From Sphaerolaimus hirsutus (Eukaryota > Nematoda > Chromadorea > Monhysterida > Sphaerolaimidae), in the NCBI GenBank assembly GCA_964036195.1, contig OZ038453.1, positions 17,459,206-17,523,205 on the forward strand: 64,000 nucleotides of DNA, written 5' to 3'. Under the pieces are notes generated by a model. It did not search any database and had not been told where the DNA came from. It was given only the letters and a program-made list of their open reading frames with translations. Numbering within the stretch: the first letter of the stretch is position 1; each line of letters opens with the position of its first letter. Of the stretch, positions 23,370-34,101 are shown one piece after another. Both the position numbers and the translations under genes were made by a program.

Positions 23370-26300
23370 CTAGCTTGTGTGACACCAACATAACTGTTCA
23401 GATGAAACATGGAATGTATTCATACTCGACGGACATTTTTGTCTTATGGTCAAATTATGGAAACATGGAAAAATCAGGGAACACTTGCTTTTTTGTACTC
23501 CCTTATCATTTTTTTCATCATCAGGAAAATATCTGCTGACAGTTTTGGCAATCATCCAGTCACCCAATTGGAACAAATGTATAATGCAGACACCAATCCA
23601 AAGCCCCAGCTGGCCACCTAGAATGTGATATTTATTTGGTTGATATTTTTGACAAAATGAGTGTTTTACATTTGCTGTAAAAATATCAATATTGCTGTAT
23701 AACCTTACCAAAGTTTGACAGTAGAACATCAAAAGTAATAGCATATTCCTGGGTGAATTGTTTATAACCAACTTTAGAATGATAGATGTAAATTGTACTC
23801 GTCTTATTAGGGTTCCAAGTCTGCAAAAACGAACAATACTGTGTTTTAGACTGTAAAACAAAATACGATACCTAGAGTCACGAAACTTTGTGTCAAAACA
23901 ATTTTTATGGAAATGTGAAACATTTTGCACTTTTTGCCGGAATACGGAGAAGTGAAACGGAATTTTTTGCAATTTGCAGTCATAAATTGGAAAATGGAGT
24001 GATGAAATGCGAAAACAAACAAACAGAATGCAAAATTTGCCTAGAAATGGAAAAAGATTTGCAGAAATTTTCATCCCTGAAATGGAAAAATACACATAGG
24101 TGATTGAAGAAGTGGCTGCATGTAGGTATACCAGTTTGGGTTTGATTGTGGTCTCATCAGTCAATTATTTATTCTGCGACCGTCCCATAGCAAAAAATTA
24201 GTGTGTGGATGCACCGTCAAGCGCCGTGAAGTGTCTTCACACCAACACTTCCCAAGACTTCACAAAGCATGCTAGCCCTTCACACACATCACGAAAATAT
24301 GTGTGAAGAAACTTCACACTTCTCAACGGGTGGAAGCATCAGCATTGTGAAGTGGCTTCCACAATGTTGGAAGCACCTGAAGTGCACAGTGAAGCTAGGT
24401 GAAGCATGTGGAAGACACTTCACCTTGTGCCAATCCTAGACACTGTAAAAGCCCTGTAAAATGTCAAATGTCATGCAAAGTGTCAAAAGTTACGGAAAAT
24501 GCCCTGCAAAATGGCAACTCGGTTTCCATAGCATTTGACACTTTACATGGTCTGGGAGTGCCCCCTGGAATCTCATGATGTTTATGGAAGCATGTGGAAG
24601 CTTGTTTAAGCGCACCGTTTCGTGTTTAACGTGTTGAACACCTTAAAAAACTCACAGTTTTGTATTTTTCATTGTAATTCTCAATCCTCCACTCATCATT
24701 CTGCGCATAGCTAACTGTGGCAGTGATCTCATATCTATCACATTTCTGCTTGCAGTCCATAGCACACTGGTCATTTTTTAAGCCCCTCACAACCAGTGGC
24801 CTGGAGGCAGTCCCAAGCCCTGTAAAGTGTAAAGTAAAGGTCAAATGTAAAGTCAAATGCAAAGTAAAGTGTCAATCAAAACAAAAAAAAGAAAAGATTT
24901 TAGTACTGAACTTTGCATGACAATTGACACTTTACTTTTCATTTGACTTTACATTTGACACCTTACTTTACACTTTACAGGGCTTGGGACTGTCACCTGA
25001 CGCATAGAATGAACTGTTTGGGTGAACAAAAATCCTTCTGTGTGAGGCCGAGCACATTGTTGGTGAAAATTGTGCAGTTGCACACCTCTGTAAAGCGGGA
25101 ATTAGAGCTCAGCGTCGATTCGACGTGAAATGACGACGTGAAATGATGTCGTGAAATTAATTACACGAGTGTGGATCATGCTACGGGTCTACAATTTTCT
25201 AAGGATAATATATGAATCAATACCTTAATCGTGTCCAATACTGAGTGTTATCAGCCACAACTAGAGCGAATTGAAAAATTCAATTTTTATCATTCCACGT
25301 CATCATTTTACGTCAGGGAACAACTTAACATTTCACGTCAGACTATTGCTTGCACTCGTGTAATTAATTTCACGACATCATTTCACGTCGTCATTTCACG
25401 TCGAATCGACGCTGAGCTCTAATTTCCGCTTAAGAACACATGGCATTGATTTTGTGGGAGAGTAATGTCGCTGCACACACTAGTTTTTTAATGCAATTAA
25501 AAAATTAGGTAGTATTTACCAGATTACTTACCAGATTACCAAATTTGAGTTTTTTGACACTAAACTAGTGTGTACAGCGACAATCGATTCTCATTAAAAA
25601 GAACGTACCTTTGGCTTTGTTTACGAAACATTGGAACTGGCACCCCGCTCTGGAATATTGTGGGAAATTCTCCAGTGCAGATTCGTTGCTGCAGTAATCA
25701 GCCACTGATATGAAACGCGTCGCATCCAGCTGAAGTGTAATTTGTGTGATACATATTGTTTATTGTTCATTGTTATACTGTACTTCCTCAAAATACCCCC
25801 AGGGGGTTATGATTTCGCCAGTATATTTTGAGGGGGCTTATTCTAGGGGTGTTTATTATTGCAAAAAATACATCATGTACACTGCATACATGGTGTACAT
25901 ACCAGACGGGGGCATTTTTTCCTCGGCTCGCACAGACCTGCGGGTATTTCGAGGGAACCAATTGGATGGGGAGGATGGTAATTAACGGTGGCAAAAAATT
26001 ATTCGAAAATTCGAAAATATTTTCGAATTTTCGAATTTTTTCGGAATTTTCGAATTTTTATCCCACCACTGGAAAAAACACTTAAAAATCGATTTTTTTT
26101 TGAAAAAATTCGAAAATTCATAAATTTGAAAATAGTTTTCGAATTTTTCAGGGAATTCAAGGAAATAAAAGACATTCTTAGGTTCTATGTGCTAAATCGA
26201 TCGATAATTGATACGCGGTTCGTCTGGAAAAGTCTATCGAAACAGAAAAAAACGTCAATGAACGTTGAAATGGTATCCATGGCGGACACAGCACTGGAAT

Positions 26301-29300
26301 CGGGGAAGGCATTTTAGGAGGTAGGTCCACCAGACTTTGTGTCGCCACATTCTGTTGCACTCAACCAAATTGTTTCTTTACTTGAATCGTCCCCCAGTCC
26401 CACGAAGGGGGGTGTCTATTTATAAAAACGTGTTGATTTTACATGGCAGATCTGGCTAGTTGACTTTGAAGCTTAATAACTCGGTCATTTCTTGGCCGAT
26501 TTGGACCGTTAAATACTTAAGATGATCTGCAGAACATGTAGATTCCATTTTTGAGGTTGGATTAGTGATGTATAAATTAATTATACAATTTGACCCAGTA
26601 TTTCAACGTGTAAAATGAATTTTTATGAACATGCCATCATATACTTAATAAAAATACTGTATATCCTCGAATAAGTCCCCCTGGGGGGCGGGGTTATTTG
26701 TTGTCAGTGATTTTTGAGGGGACTTATTCAAGGGTGAGTTTTTTGAGGTGGACTTTTTGAAGCATTTATGGTAAATATATAGATAAAAATGTACAACAGA
26801 ATGGAATGACACAATAGTCAGGTGGACCCCCCCCCCCTTAACAGCCACCCACAATTCCAGCTATGGGTGGACCTGGTCACATTGAGCAATGTGCAGGAAT
26901 GCACCAAGCACCCATAACTATTTCAACATAACTACTTAACATCTCAAAGCTCTTAATTCAATATTTTTTGCCAAAAATTCAAAAAGTATGTAAAAAAATT
27001 CGAAAATTACCCAAAAAATTGAAAACTGCCCAAAAAGATTCGAAAATTCGAAAATTCAAAAATTAAATTCGAAATTCGAAAATTAATCTGAGGAAAAATT
27101 CGAAAATTGGAAAATTCATTAAGGAAAAAACACTTAAAAATTTAAATACTTTTTTCGGAGGGTTTGCCATCGTTAGTGGTAATTTGAGGAAATATGATAT
27201 ACGATATGATTGATAATACGATTGATAAAATTTATCGCAAAAGTGTGTCGCAACAATTTACCATATTTCCTCGAAATACCCTCCCACCCCCCTCGAAATA
27301 CCCCCCGTCTCGAAATACCCCCCCCCAAAAAAAAAGGGCACTGTGAAATAATTAGCCCCCCCCTCGAAATACCCACCTCGTTTAACCCCCCCCCCCCTAA
27401 AAATTCTCACTCTGAAACAATCACCCCCTGGGGGGTATTTCGATGAAATACGGTAGTGTCAAACGTTTTTCAAGGCTACCCCACCCACAGACGCTGATGT
27501 ACGCCCTGCTCTGCCTGGGCACAAAGATGGGGTTGTGCAAATTCGGTGCCCATTCACCGTCCAAGTTCAGGTGCAAGCCGTCGTCGAAACCTTGGTTCAA
27601 AACTGCCTTCGGTTCGTGGTCGTTCAGCAGGCGAACGACTAGTCTGGATATCGTATATATTCGTCGAACATGATACTCTGCCCTCGCACTCATTTATGTC
27701 TCACGTTGGAAGCGTGCCAATGATGATAAGACATGCGTTTTTTGTATATAACGTGAAAAAAATCATTGTTGTGAATATGTTCACGTATAGCGTTATAAGA
27801 GAGATGACTTTTTTCAACTTTTTATCAAAATCGCATGCGTAAAAAATCGTTGGCACGCTTCAAGCGCGAACCACGCGTACGCGTGCAGGGAGTAAAGTGA
27901 CTGGAGTATACGTAACGGTTAAGTGATGTAACGGTTCAAACGGGACCGCGGTCCCGGTATATGGTTCGGCAAAAAGTCGGGAGTGGGGCGGTCCCGGTCC
28001 CAGTCCCGGTCCGAAAAACTGGTCCCGTTTGAACCCTAGTTTATGTACCGGGTGGCCCACGTCAGGCGCACGGTTTCAATTGGCACCCAACACGTCAATT
28101 TTGAATGAAACCTGCTCAAATTTGGTATTGTGGTACCGGTAGATAAATGTACCGCATTTGTTGTGTTAAGTGCACAGTTTCATGTCGCAAGATTTCGTGT
28201 CGGAACGGGAAGAAAAGTCTAATTTTTATCTTTACGTGCTTAAACGTGTGCCATTGTAGGTGTTTATGTGGAGTGACATTGTTTTGCATATGATGTGATA
28301 AATGAGAAAATTTAGAGATATGAATGTGTGTGCTCAAAATACTAAATAGGGTACATTAATCTACGGCCATGCCAAATTTGGACCATTTTTATGAACAATT
28401 GGTGCTTTGGTAGACGATTGAACCTGTGCGCCACATTCAAACACGTATCAAACTATGCTTCACGTTCTGACATGAAAATTTGCGATGTGGAACTGTACAC
28501 TCACACAACAAATGGGGTACATTTATCTACCCCCATACCAAATTTGAGCAAGTTTGATTCAAAATTGACGTGTTGGGAGCCAATTGAAACTGGGGGCCTG
28601 ATGTGGGCCACCCTATATGATCATGGCTAACTCTGGAGAAATGTTTACAATTTTTAACAGGGAGTTTTATTTAAAATGTAAAATTTTAAATTCAGAATTT
28701 AATCAAAAATTGTTTTTCGAGTTTTTGAACACCCATTTTTGGCATACTTTTTTCTCCAATAATTTCCGGATTTTTTGCATGTAAAATAATAAATTTACAG
28801 TGTCATATTTGAACAAAAATGGCATGTTAATAAAGCATATTTCATGAAACGAATTGATAGAAACACACTTGAATTCTTTCACAAAATAACAACCCCCTTT
28901 GAATAATCCCCCCACTTAAATAGCTTCCCTTAAAAGTCTGATGCAAATATAAGCCATCAGTGCAATTCCTATAACACAAAATAGACCCCCGAATATGCCC
29001 CACCTCGAATTAACCCCCCTTCGAATTTACCCCCGTCAAAAGTTGCTGACGAAATAATAAACCCCGTGTTGGTATTTCGAGGATATACGGCAGTTTAATA
29101 ATGAACTAACTGAAGCCCAGCGGCGGGTCCGGGAAGCGCCTGGTTGTTCAGCAGGGACGTGTTCAGTGTCCAGCACATACCCGACGATGTGAGTATCAAA
29201 GTGCAGTTTGTGTACACGTGTACTTACATTTTAATACCAATTGAACCATTTTTGTGATAGTATACTCCAGTGACATTACACCTTACAATGAAATCTACCA

Positions 29301-31144
29301 TATCCCATCTGAATAAAACAACAAACATAAAAAAAATTTCATGATATTTATCAAAGCAATTCAATAAATATGATGAAAACAATTTTATGTTTGTTCTTTT
29401 ATTCAGATGGGATATGGTAGATTTCGTTGTAAGATGTAATGTCGCTGGAGTATTCAGACATTCAAAAAGGATGCACGAAGCAATGGTAATATTTATGTGT
29501 TTTACGAAATGTGGGCTTACGATTACTGTTTTATGATACCGGTTTTAAGTTTCTTCCTACAAAAAAAAAATTTGCCTCGACGAATAGTCTATTATTTGCC
29601 TCTATTTTCGAGTACAGGTAGATACTGGCTTGCGACTTTGTTAAAAACCGGCTGAAAGGGTTATTGGTTATTGGTATAATAAATGATTATTGGTAAAATG
29701 TGAAGTGAGTATAGGATGTTTCCCTAGTGTCCATGTTATGATTGCCATTCGTAAACCATATTTTTCACAAATGGTAATTAGAAAAAGTTTACACTAAAAC
29801 ATCAATCGAAATTGCAAGCGACACCGATCTGACTGCAGAAACCATTTTCCTATCCAATGACCCACCTGAAGTAACTTTTCACAATCGTGTATATGTTCCT
29901 CAAATGTGCATTTTGAAGCGAACCTCCGTGTGGTGGTAATGTTGTGAAAGAAATCGCGGTAATCGAAATCTGCAAATTTGCACAATGTTCATCAAGATAC
30001 ACATGTTACTAAATATAATTCAGAATGTACCTAGTTTAGTAACGAGGGCACACCCTCTCGAAAAAGGTATTTTAATTTGTTAACTAAACTTAAACTCAAT
30101 TCGAAAATTCGAACTGTTTTTTGAAAAAAATTGAAATTCGAAATGTCGTTTTGGAAAAAAAACACTTAAAAATTTAAATACTTTGTTCCAGAGGGTGTGC
30201 CATCGTTTGCTACTTCTATGCAAAAGGCAAATCGTATATCAACCACACAATTGATAATTCACACCTGGATAATTCCTCAGCAATTCCTGAAAAGCAGGTT
30301 CCATCTTGTTCACATATTTTTCAAGCGCTCTCGTTTTCCTTGATCTTTTATAATTATTAAATCCAACAAAACCAGCTCGCAAATATTCCAACAAATTTCT
30401 GCTGATGCCCATTTTCTTTACTTTTCTTTCGTCCATCCATTGATTTGGACAAATTTGCATGTATGGCAGGATTACCTGTCACATTATTGTATATTTTAAG
30501 AGTGGTTTAATTCAAAAAATTTATCAATTTTCTACTTAGTGTTGTCGTCACATTATTACTGCGTGGAGTGAACACTGTTTGAATCAAACTTTATTTTAAA
30601 GATGATAAATAAAACATAACCTCATGTCCATTGATGTATTCATATGTGACCATAGGCCGCTGATCCCTATATTGCACATAAACAGTCCTGGGGGCATTCC
30701 CAGACTCTGTAAAAAGCCCCGTAAAATGTCAAATGTCATGCAAAGTGTCAAAAGTAGTGATGTGAAAAGTGCCAGAACTTTGGCGCCAAGCGCCAAAAGC
30801 GCCGTGGCGCTTTTTGCCTTGGCGCTAGCGACAGGCATTTTGTTCCTGGCGCCAGTCAAAAATAGCGCCAAGCTTTTGCTTTGGCGCTAGCGCCATGGCG
30901 CTTTTACATCACTATTCAAAAGTCATTTGAAATGCCCTGCAAAATGGAAACTCGGTTACCATTTTGCAGTGCATTTCACATGACTTTTGACACCTTGCAT
31001 GACATTTACATTTTACAGGGCTTTTCACTGGGTCTGGGATCGGCACCAGCAGAAATAGAGTGACACAATTAGACAAATTACCCAGAAAATATGGAATAGA
31101 TAACCTTTCCGTATGGAAGTCTTCAACAGACGACATATATTCAT
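23370..31144 (-). CDS. DEG/ENaC-family sodium channel subunit
   Basis: Exons on the minus strand, in order: 31047-31144, 30621-30687, 30265-30475, 29862-29969 (or ending at 29866), 29111-29222, 27493-27643, 25609-25729, 24997-25087, 24656-24800, 23709-23820, 23370-23617. The total is 1464 nt (487 aa) and the phases match. Family members form trimeric, amiloride-type cation channels in the plasma membrane. The first exon holds TM1 (IRKGYLFHIFWVICLIVSLY). Exon 3 has PYMQICPNQW, the family FPAVTICN-type segment. Exon 5 has SSGMCWTLN and PGPAAGL. Exons 7-9 give the cysteine-rich domain (YSRAGCQFQCFVNKAKEVCN, CSPKQFILC, then CAMDCKQKCDRYEITATVSY). Exons 10-11 give LLSNFGGQLGLWIGVCIIHL, which contains TM2. 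The pore GxS position reads Gly-Val-Cys. The N-terminal His-Gly motif is not seen, so an upstream exon may be missing. The join between exons 4 and 5 is the least certain. The 3' end could lie further downstream. Two of its introns are exactly the introner-like MITE. Confidence 0.88.
24801..24996 (-). mobile_element. Introner: MITE that is exactly a DEG/ENaC intron
   Basis: On the minus strand the intron runs from GTGACAGTCCCAAGCCC to GGGCTTGGGACTGCCTCCAG. Both ends are the terminal inverted repeat of the element family, and no host sequence lies between repeat and splice site. The exons on both sides are strongly DEG/ENaC (CSPKQFILCV and GLKNDQCAMDC). Length 196 bp. Confidence 0.85.
25095..25431. 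mobile_element. Palindromic MITE, GAGCTCAGCGTCGATTCGAC arms
   Basis: Arms of more than 70 bp are almost perfectly complementary (AGCTCAGCGTCGATTCGACG ... CGTCGAATCGACGCTGAGCT), around a diverged centre. The left end lies 8 bp from the 3' splice site of the DEG/ENaC exon that starts at 25087, so the element contributes the sequence just upstream of that acceptor. The arms of the foldback at 31611-32470 are related. Confidence 0.8.
25770..27180. repeat. Intronic repeats: CCGTATT-type fragment and GAAAATTCGAAAATTC arrays
   Basis: Within a DEG/ENaC intron. 25783-25950 resembles the C/G-run CCGTATT family. 25985-26160 and 26990-27130 are arrays of TTCGAAAATTC. The latter ends near GGTTTGCCATCGTTAG, which recurs at 30200 as GTGTGCCATCGTTTG. 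No exon recognised. Confidence 0.5.
27259..27455. mobile_element. TA-flanked CCGTATT foldback MITE
   Basis: TACCATATTTCCTCGAAATA on the left and TATTTCGATGAAATACGGTA on the right, with C-runs between. It lies 37 bp from the donor of the DEG/ENaC exon that ends at 27493. Confidence 0.65.
27930..28040. repeat. Short GGTCCC-array element with TTCAAACGGGAC ends
   Basis: GGTTCAAACGGGACCG on the left and GGTCCCGTTTGAACCCTA on the right, with CGGTCCCGGTCCC-type repeats between. The ends match the larger hAT-type element at 62413-63687, whose array is GATCCC. No clear target duplication. Confidence 0.6.
28045..28615. repeat. Foldback repeat with GGGTGGCCCACGTCAGGC ends
   Basis: Arms at about 28049-28330 and 28370-28612 are reverse complements with many mismatches (AAATGTACCGCATTTGTTGT against ACAACAAATGGGGTACATTT). 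The centre holds the turn. It lies in a DEG/ENaC intron and has no coding support. Confidence 0.6.
29264..29457. mobile_element. Palindromic MITE, TACTCCAGTGACATTACA ends
   Basis: About 65-bp complementary arms (CTACCATATCCCATCTGAAT and its complement) around an AT-rich centre. It lies in a DEG/ENaC intron, just upstream of the exon at 29111-29222. Confidence 0.7.
30688..31046 (-). mobile_element. Introner: MITE that is exactly a DEG/ENaC intron, with nested insertion
   Basis: On the minus strand the donor is CTG/GTGCCGATCCCAGACCC and the acceptor is GGAATGCCCCCAG/G. The terminal repeats run right up to both splice sites. It separates the TM1 exon from the exon encoding TVYVQYRDQRPMVTYEY. 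A hAT element (30755-30914) is inserted inside; removing it with one target copy leaves 191 bp, the size of the other introners. Confidence 0.85.
30755..30914. mobile_element. Small GCGCC hAT-type element nested in the introner
   Basis: TAGTGATGTGAAAAGTGCC on the left and GGCGCTTTTACATCACTA on the right. The flanking 8-mers gtcaaaag and ttcaaaag match at 7/8. It interrupts the TGTCAAAAGT motif of the surrounding introner. Confidence 0.82.
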
Positions 31145-31610
31145 GATTGTTTTACAGGAGAAATGAATTGTAAACAACAGGAATACCACTGGAGCATGCT
31201 GATATTGTCACATCTTTCTAGTTTTTTACACGCTCAATTTGGCATGCATATACCGGTATTTATACATATCCCTGTATTTGCTGTGTCCAAACAAATGTAC
31301 AAATTTTATGTACAAGTAATTTATTCAGTTAGTACGTTTAGTAAATGTGTCACGCAAAATTCTTCAGCGTTGGGAATTACCATTAACCTAATTGAGATTA
31401 ATTATTGACAATTCAGCTGGAAGATATATTTCTATTGGATTTCAAATTGATGAATTCTTTATGCCATCTAAATGAAAACAGCATATAAATGTAACTGGGC
31501 TTGTTTGCGTGGCCTTGTATGACATGCAGAGTTGTTAAAAGTAATAAAAAAATCCAAAGCAAATGTGAATGTAAGATATTTTATTTTTACTCAGCTTTAA
31601 AGCTCAGCTC

Positions 31611-32470
31611 AGCTCAGCGGCGTTTGATGTGAAATGATGACGTTGTAAAATTGATTACATCAAAATAGACATAGGTATAGCGTTGAAATTTCAGATTTTG
31701 ATGGTTCTAGTAATTGTGTGTAATGTCCTAAAAAATTTAGAAAATAATTATTATATGATAAGTTATTAATTTTGTGTCAAAATTTACACATTCTACATCA
31801 ACATTTCACGTCAAACATTTTCGTCACCAAAAAATTTTGATGTTAAATTAATAAATACTTACCGTATTTCCTCGAAATACCCCCCGGGGGGTGATTGTTT
31901 CATAGTGGTCCCGAGAGGGGGGGGGGGTTAAACGAGGGGGGGGGGTATTTCGAGGGGGGGGTTATTATTTCACAAGAAAATTTTTGAAAACCAAGTACGA
32001 AATTGTCGTCTGAAACGTACGCAGACGTCGAAAAATGCAACAAAAACTGCCATTTATAAGGTTCTGTAGACTAATATTAGTATGTAGATGGTATGTACAC
32101 TGTTCTAACGTAACACCGACATTGTTTTAACGCGTGTTCTGCAGTACACAGAACACAAACTACAGTTATTGGCATGTACGTTCCCTTTACACTCAATTTG
32201 GGGGGGGGGTATTTCGAGGGGGGGGTGATTGTTTCATAGTGGTCCCGAGAGGGGGGGGGGGTCAAACGAGGGGGGGGGGTATTTCGAGGGGGGGGGGGGT
32301 ATTTCGAGGAAATACGGTAAATAATGATTATTTGATAAATTTTTTTTTGGGACATTACACACAATTACTAGAACTATCTAATTCTGAAATTTCAATGCTG
32401 TACCTTTGTCTATTTTGATGTAATCAATTTTACGACGTCATCATTTCACATCAAACGCCGCTGAGCTGTA
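31611..32470. mobile_element. Foldback element with CTCAGCGGCGTTTGATGTGA arms
   Basis: Arms of about 130-150 bp (31611-31760 and 32345-32470) are reverse complements: GGCGTTTGATGTGAAATGAT against ATCATTTCACATCAAACGCC. The centre contains a TA-flanked CCGTATT MITE. Confidence 0.75.
31860..32319. mobile_element. TA-flanked CCGTATT MITE nested in the foldback
   Basis: TACCGTATTTCCTCGAAATA on the left and TATTTCGAGGAAATACGGTA on the right, with G-runs and TATTTCGAGGGG repeats inside. Confidence 0.75.
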
Positions 32471-33650
32471 ATTACGGCTTTAAGTGCGGAAAATGTAACG
32501 TAAATTTTTCACTGTTACGCTGCGTAAGTGGTGAGTAAACGTAAATATTTACCTACCAGTATTTTAGTCAGGGTAAACAAAAATGCTAGGAATTTTTTTG
32601 AGATTTTGTACCTAGCAACATGAATAAAAATGAGTAAAGTAAAAGCTAGTGTGTTCGCTTTCCCTACTTGTTACGCTTCCCATTACAATTAAACTCTATC
32701 ATTTCCGCTGCTATTTTTGCAGCCCTTTCAATTTGCTTGAGTGGTTTTTGCTTTTTATGCACGCAAAAAAATTTTTTTTTCAATAACGTTTTGTGCTGAC
32801 CGTGGCAAAATGGATGGATAAAGAAATACAGAGAATTGATAATTAGGCTCATATTTGCACATTTACTTATTTGCACTAATTTACAATTTATGCACTATAT
32901 TAATTTACCACGCAAATTGTATTTCCTGCACTATATTATTTACCCATGGAGAATATTTGATTAGGAAAGTGTTCTATAAGTTATTGATAGGTTTATGTGG
33001 AATGTTTAGGTTAAAAGGTCAAATATGTTATTATTAGGTGTATTAATATAAAATTAGGCTCATTCAACTCGCCGTAATTTTCTGATCATGATTATATATA
33101 CATTTGCATAGTTTACTTGCAGTTTACAAAAGTCAAATCTTGTAAATATTTACGTGCTGCGTAATTATCTAGGCCAGCGTCCTAATAGAGAAATGGTGCC
33201 CTGCGTGCAACTAGCATTTACTTTACAAAGCCCTTCGCATAGGTATAATTGTCATAACCCTGTTCACAACTATTTATATTTACTTAATAATTATAATACC
33301 TTGCTCAATCGAATATATTATAAACTCTGCTCAATTACAATACCCATTTACCTCAAATAAGTCCCAATTTGCTAGATTATTCAACATACGTTTCCAGGAA
33401 GTGATTATTATTATCATGTTGAATATACCTTATTCTATTTACGTCATTAGGAACATTTACACTACTATTTACAGTTTCAAACCCTATTTTATTAGTTCCA
33501 ATGTGCGTCAATGTTTTCTGACAAATTGAAGCAAATTAGTAAATCGGCCGAGTTTGCCGACTTCGCGCCTCTCAAGATTAATAGTTTTTCTATTAGCCCA
33601 ATTTGTACTTGGTATTTCTTTACCATAATTATTTGAATGTATGCACGCGC

Positions 33651-33658
33651 GGTATAAG
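33651..33658 (+). promoter_or_regulatory. TATA-like box of the LTR promoter
   Basis: GGTATAAG in a GC-rich context about 240 bp before the LTR polyadenylation signal. The position fits a U3 core promoter. Inferred from motif and position only. Confidence 0.5.
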
Positions 33659-33893
33659 GCAACTGTTTCGGCTAGATGTGTTTATTTGTTGCATTCATGT
33701 CTTATTTGTGCATTTGTATTAGGAAATTACTGTAGCTGTTTTTCTATACGTGATTTCCGTGTCTTAGCTACTTTGAGAGTTTTTACTTCAGTCTGCGGAC
33801 CCACCCCAAGTGAACAAAATAAGCTAGCGATAGAAACTTCGACTAGGAAGCTCGCTAGGCTTTGCGCTTTTGTAACACGCTGTATCTGATCGA

Positions 33894-33899
33894 AATAAA
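33894..33899 (+). terminator. LTR polyadenylation signal
   Basis: AATAAA about 240 bp after the TATA-like box and before the LTR end. The 3' LTR copy would serve the genomic transcript. Confidence 0.5.
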
Positions 33900-34083
33900 G
33901 TACCTGAAACAATTTTGAAACCCCTTTTCAACACGCAACCACGAAATAAACTCAACTTGGCTGTCGACAAGTGGACGTTCGGCTACAACGGGAAATCAAC
34001 CACTCTAAAGGCCGTTTCTCACTACGGTCTTGGAGCTGCTGGATTCGGTGGTAGAAGACGCTGACTTCGGTGGCTTCATCACA

Positions 34084-34101
34084 TGGCGCAGCGAGCAGGG
34101 T
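34084..34101 (+). other. Primer binding site, tRNA-Ser type
   Basis: TGGCGCAGCGAGCAGGGT directly follows the 5' LTR. It is complementary to a tRNA 3' end CCTGCTCGCTGCG plus CCA, which is the 3' end I recall for animal tRNA-Ser(UGA). The tRNA identity is from memory of that tRNA; the TGG start and position are seen directly. Confidence 0.8.

Larger units (their letters stand above)
32792..34083 (+). repeat. 5' LTR
   Basis: 1292 bp from TGTGCTGACC to TTCATCACA. It matches 44057-45348 with about five substitutions and no length change. It contains a TATA-like GGTATAAGG and an AATAAA signal. Confidence 0.96.

Noticed and set aside
32855..33912. Small open frames inside the LTR
   Set aside because: They recur in the 3' LTR and have no domain; they are chance frames in non-coding LTR sequence.
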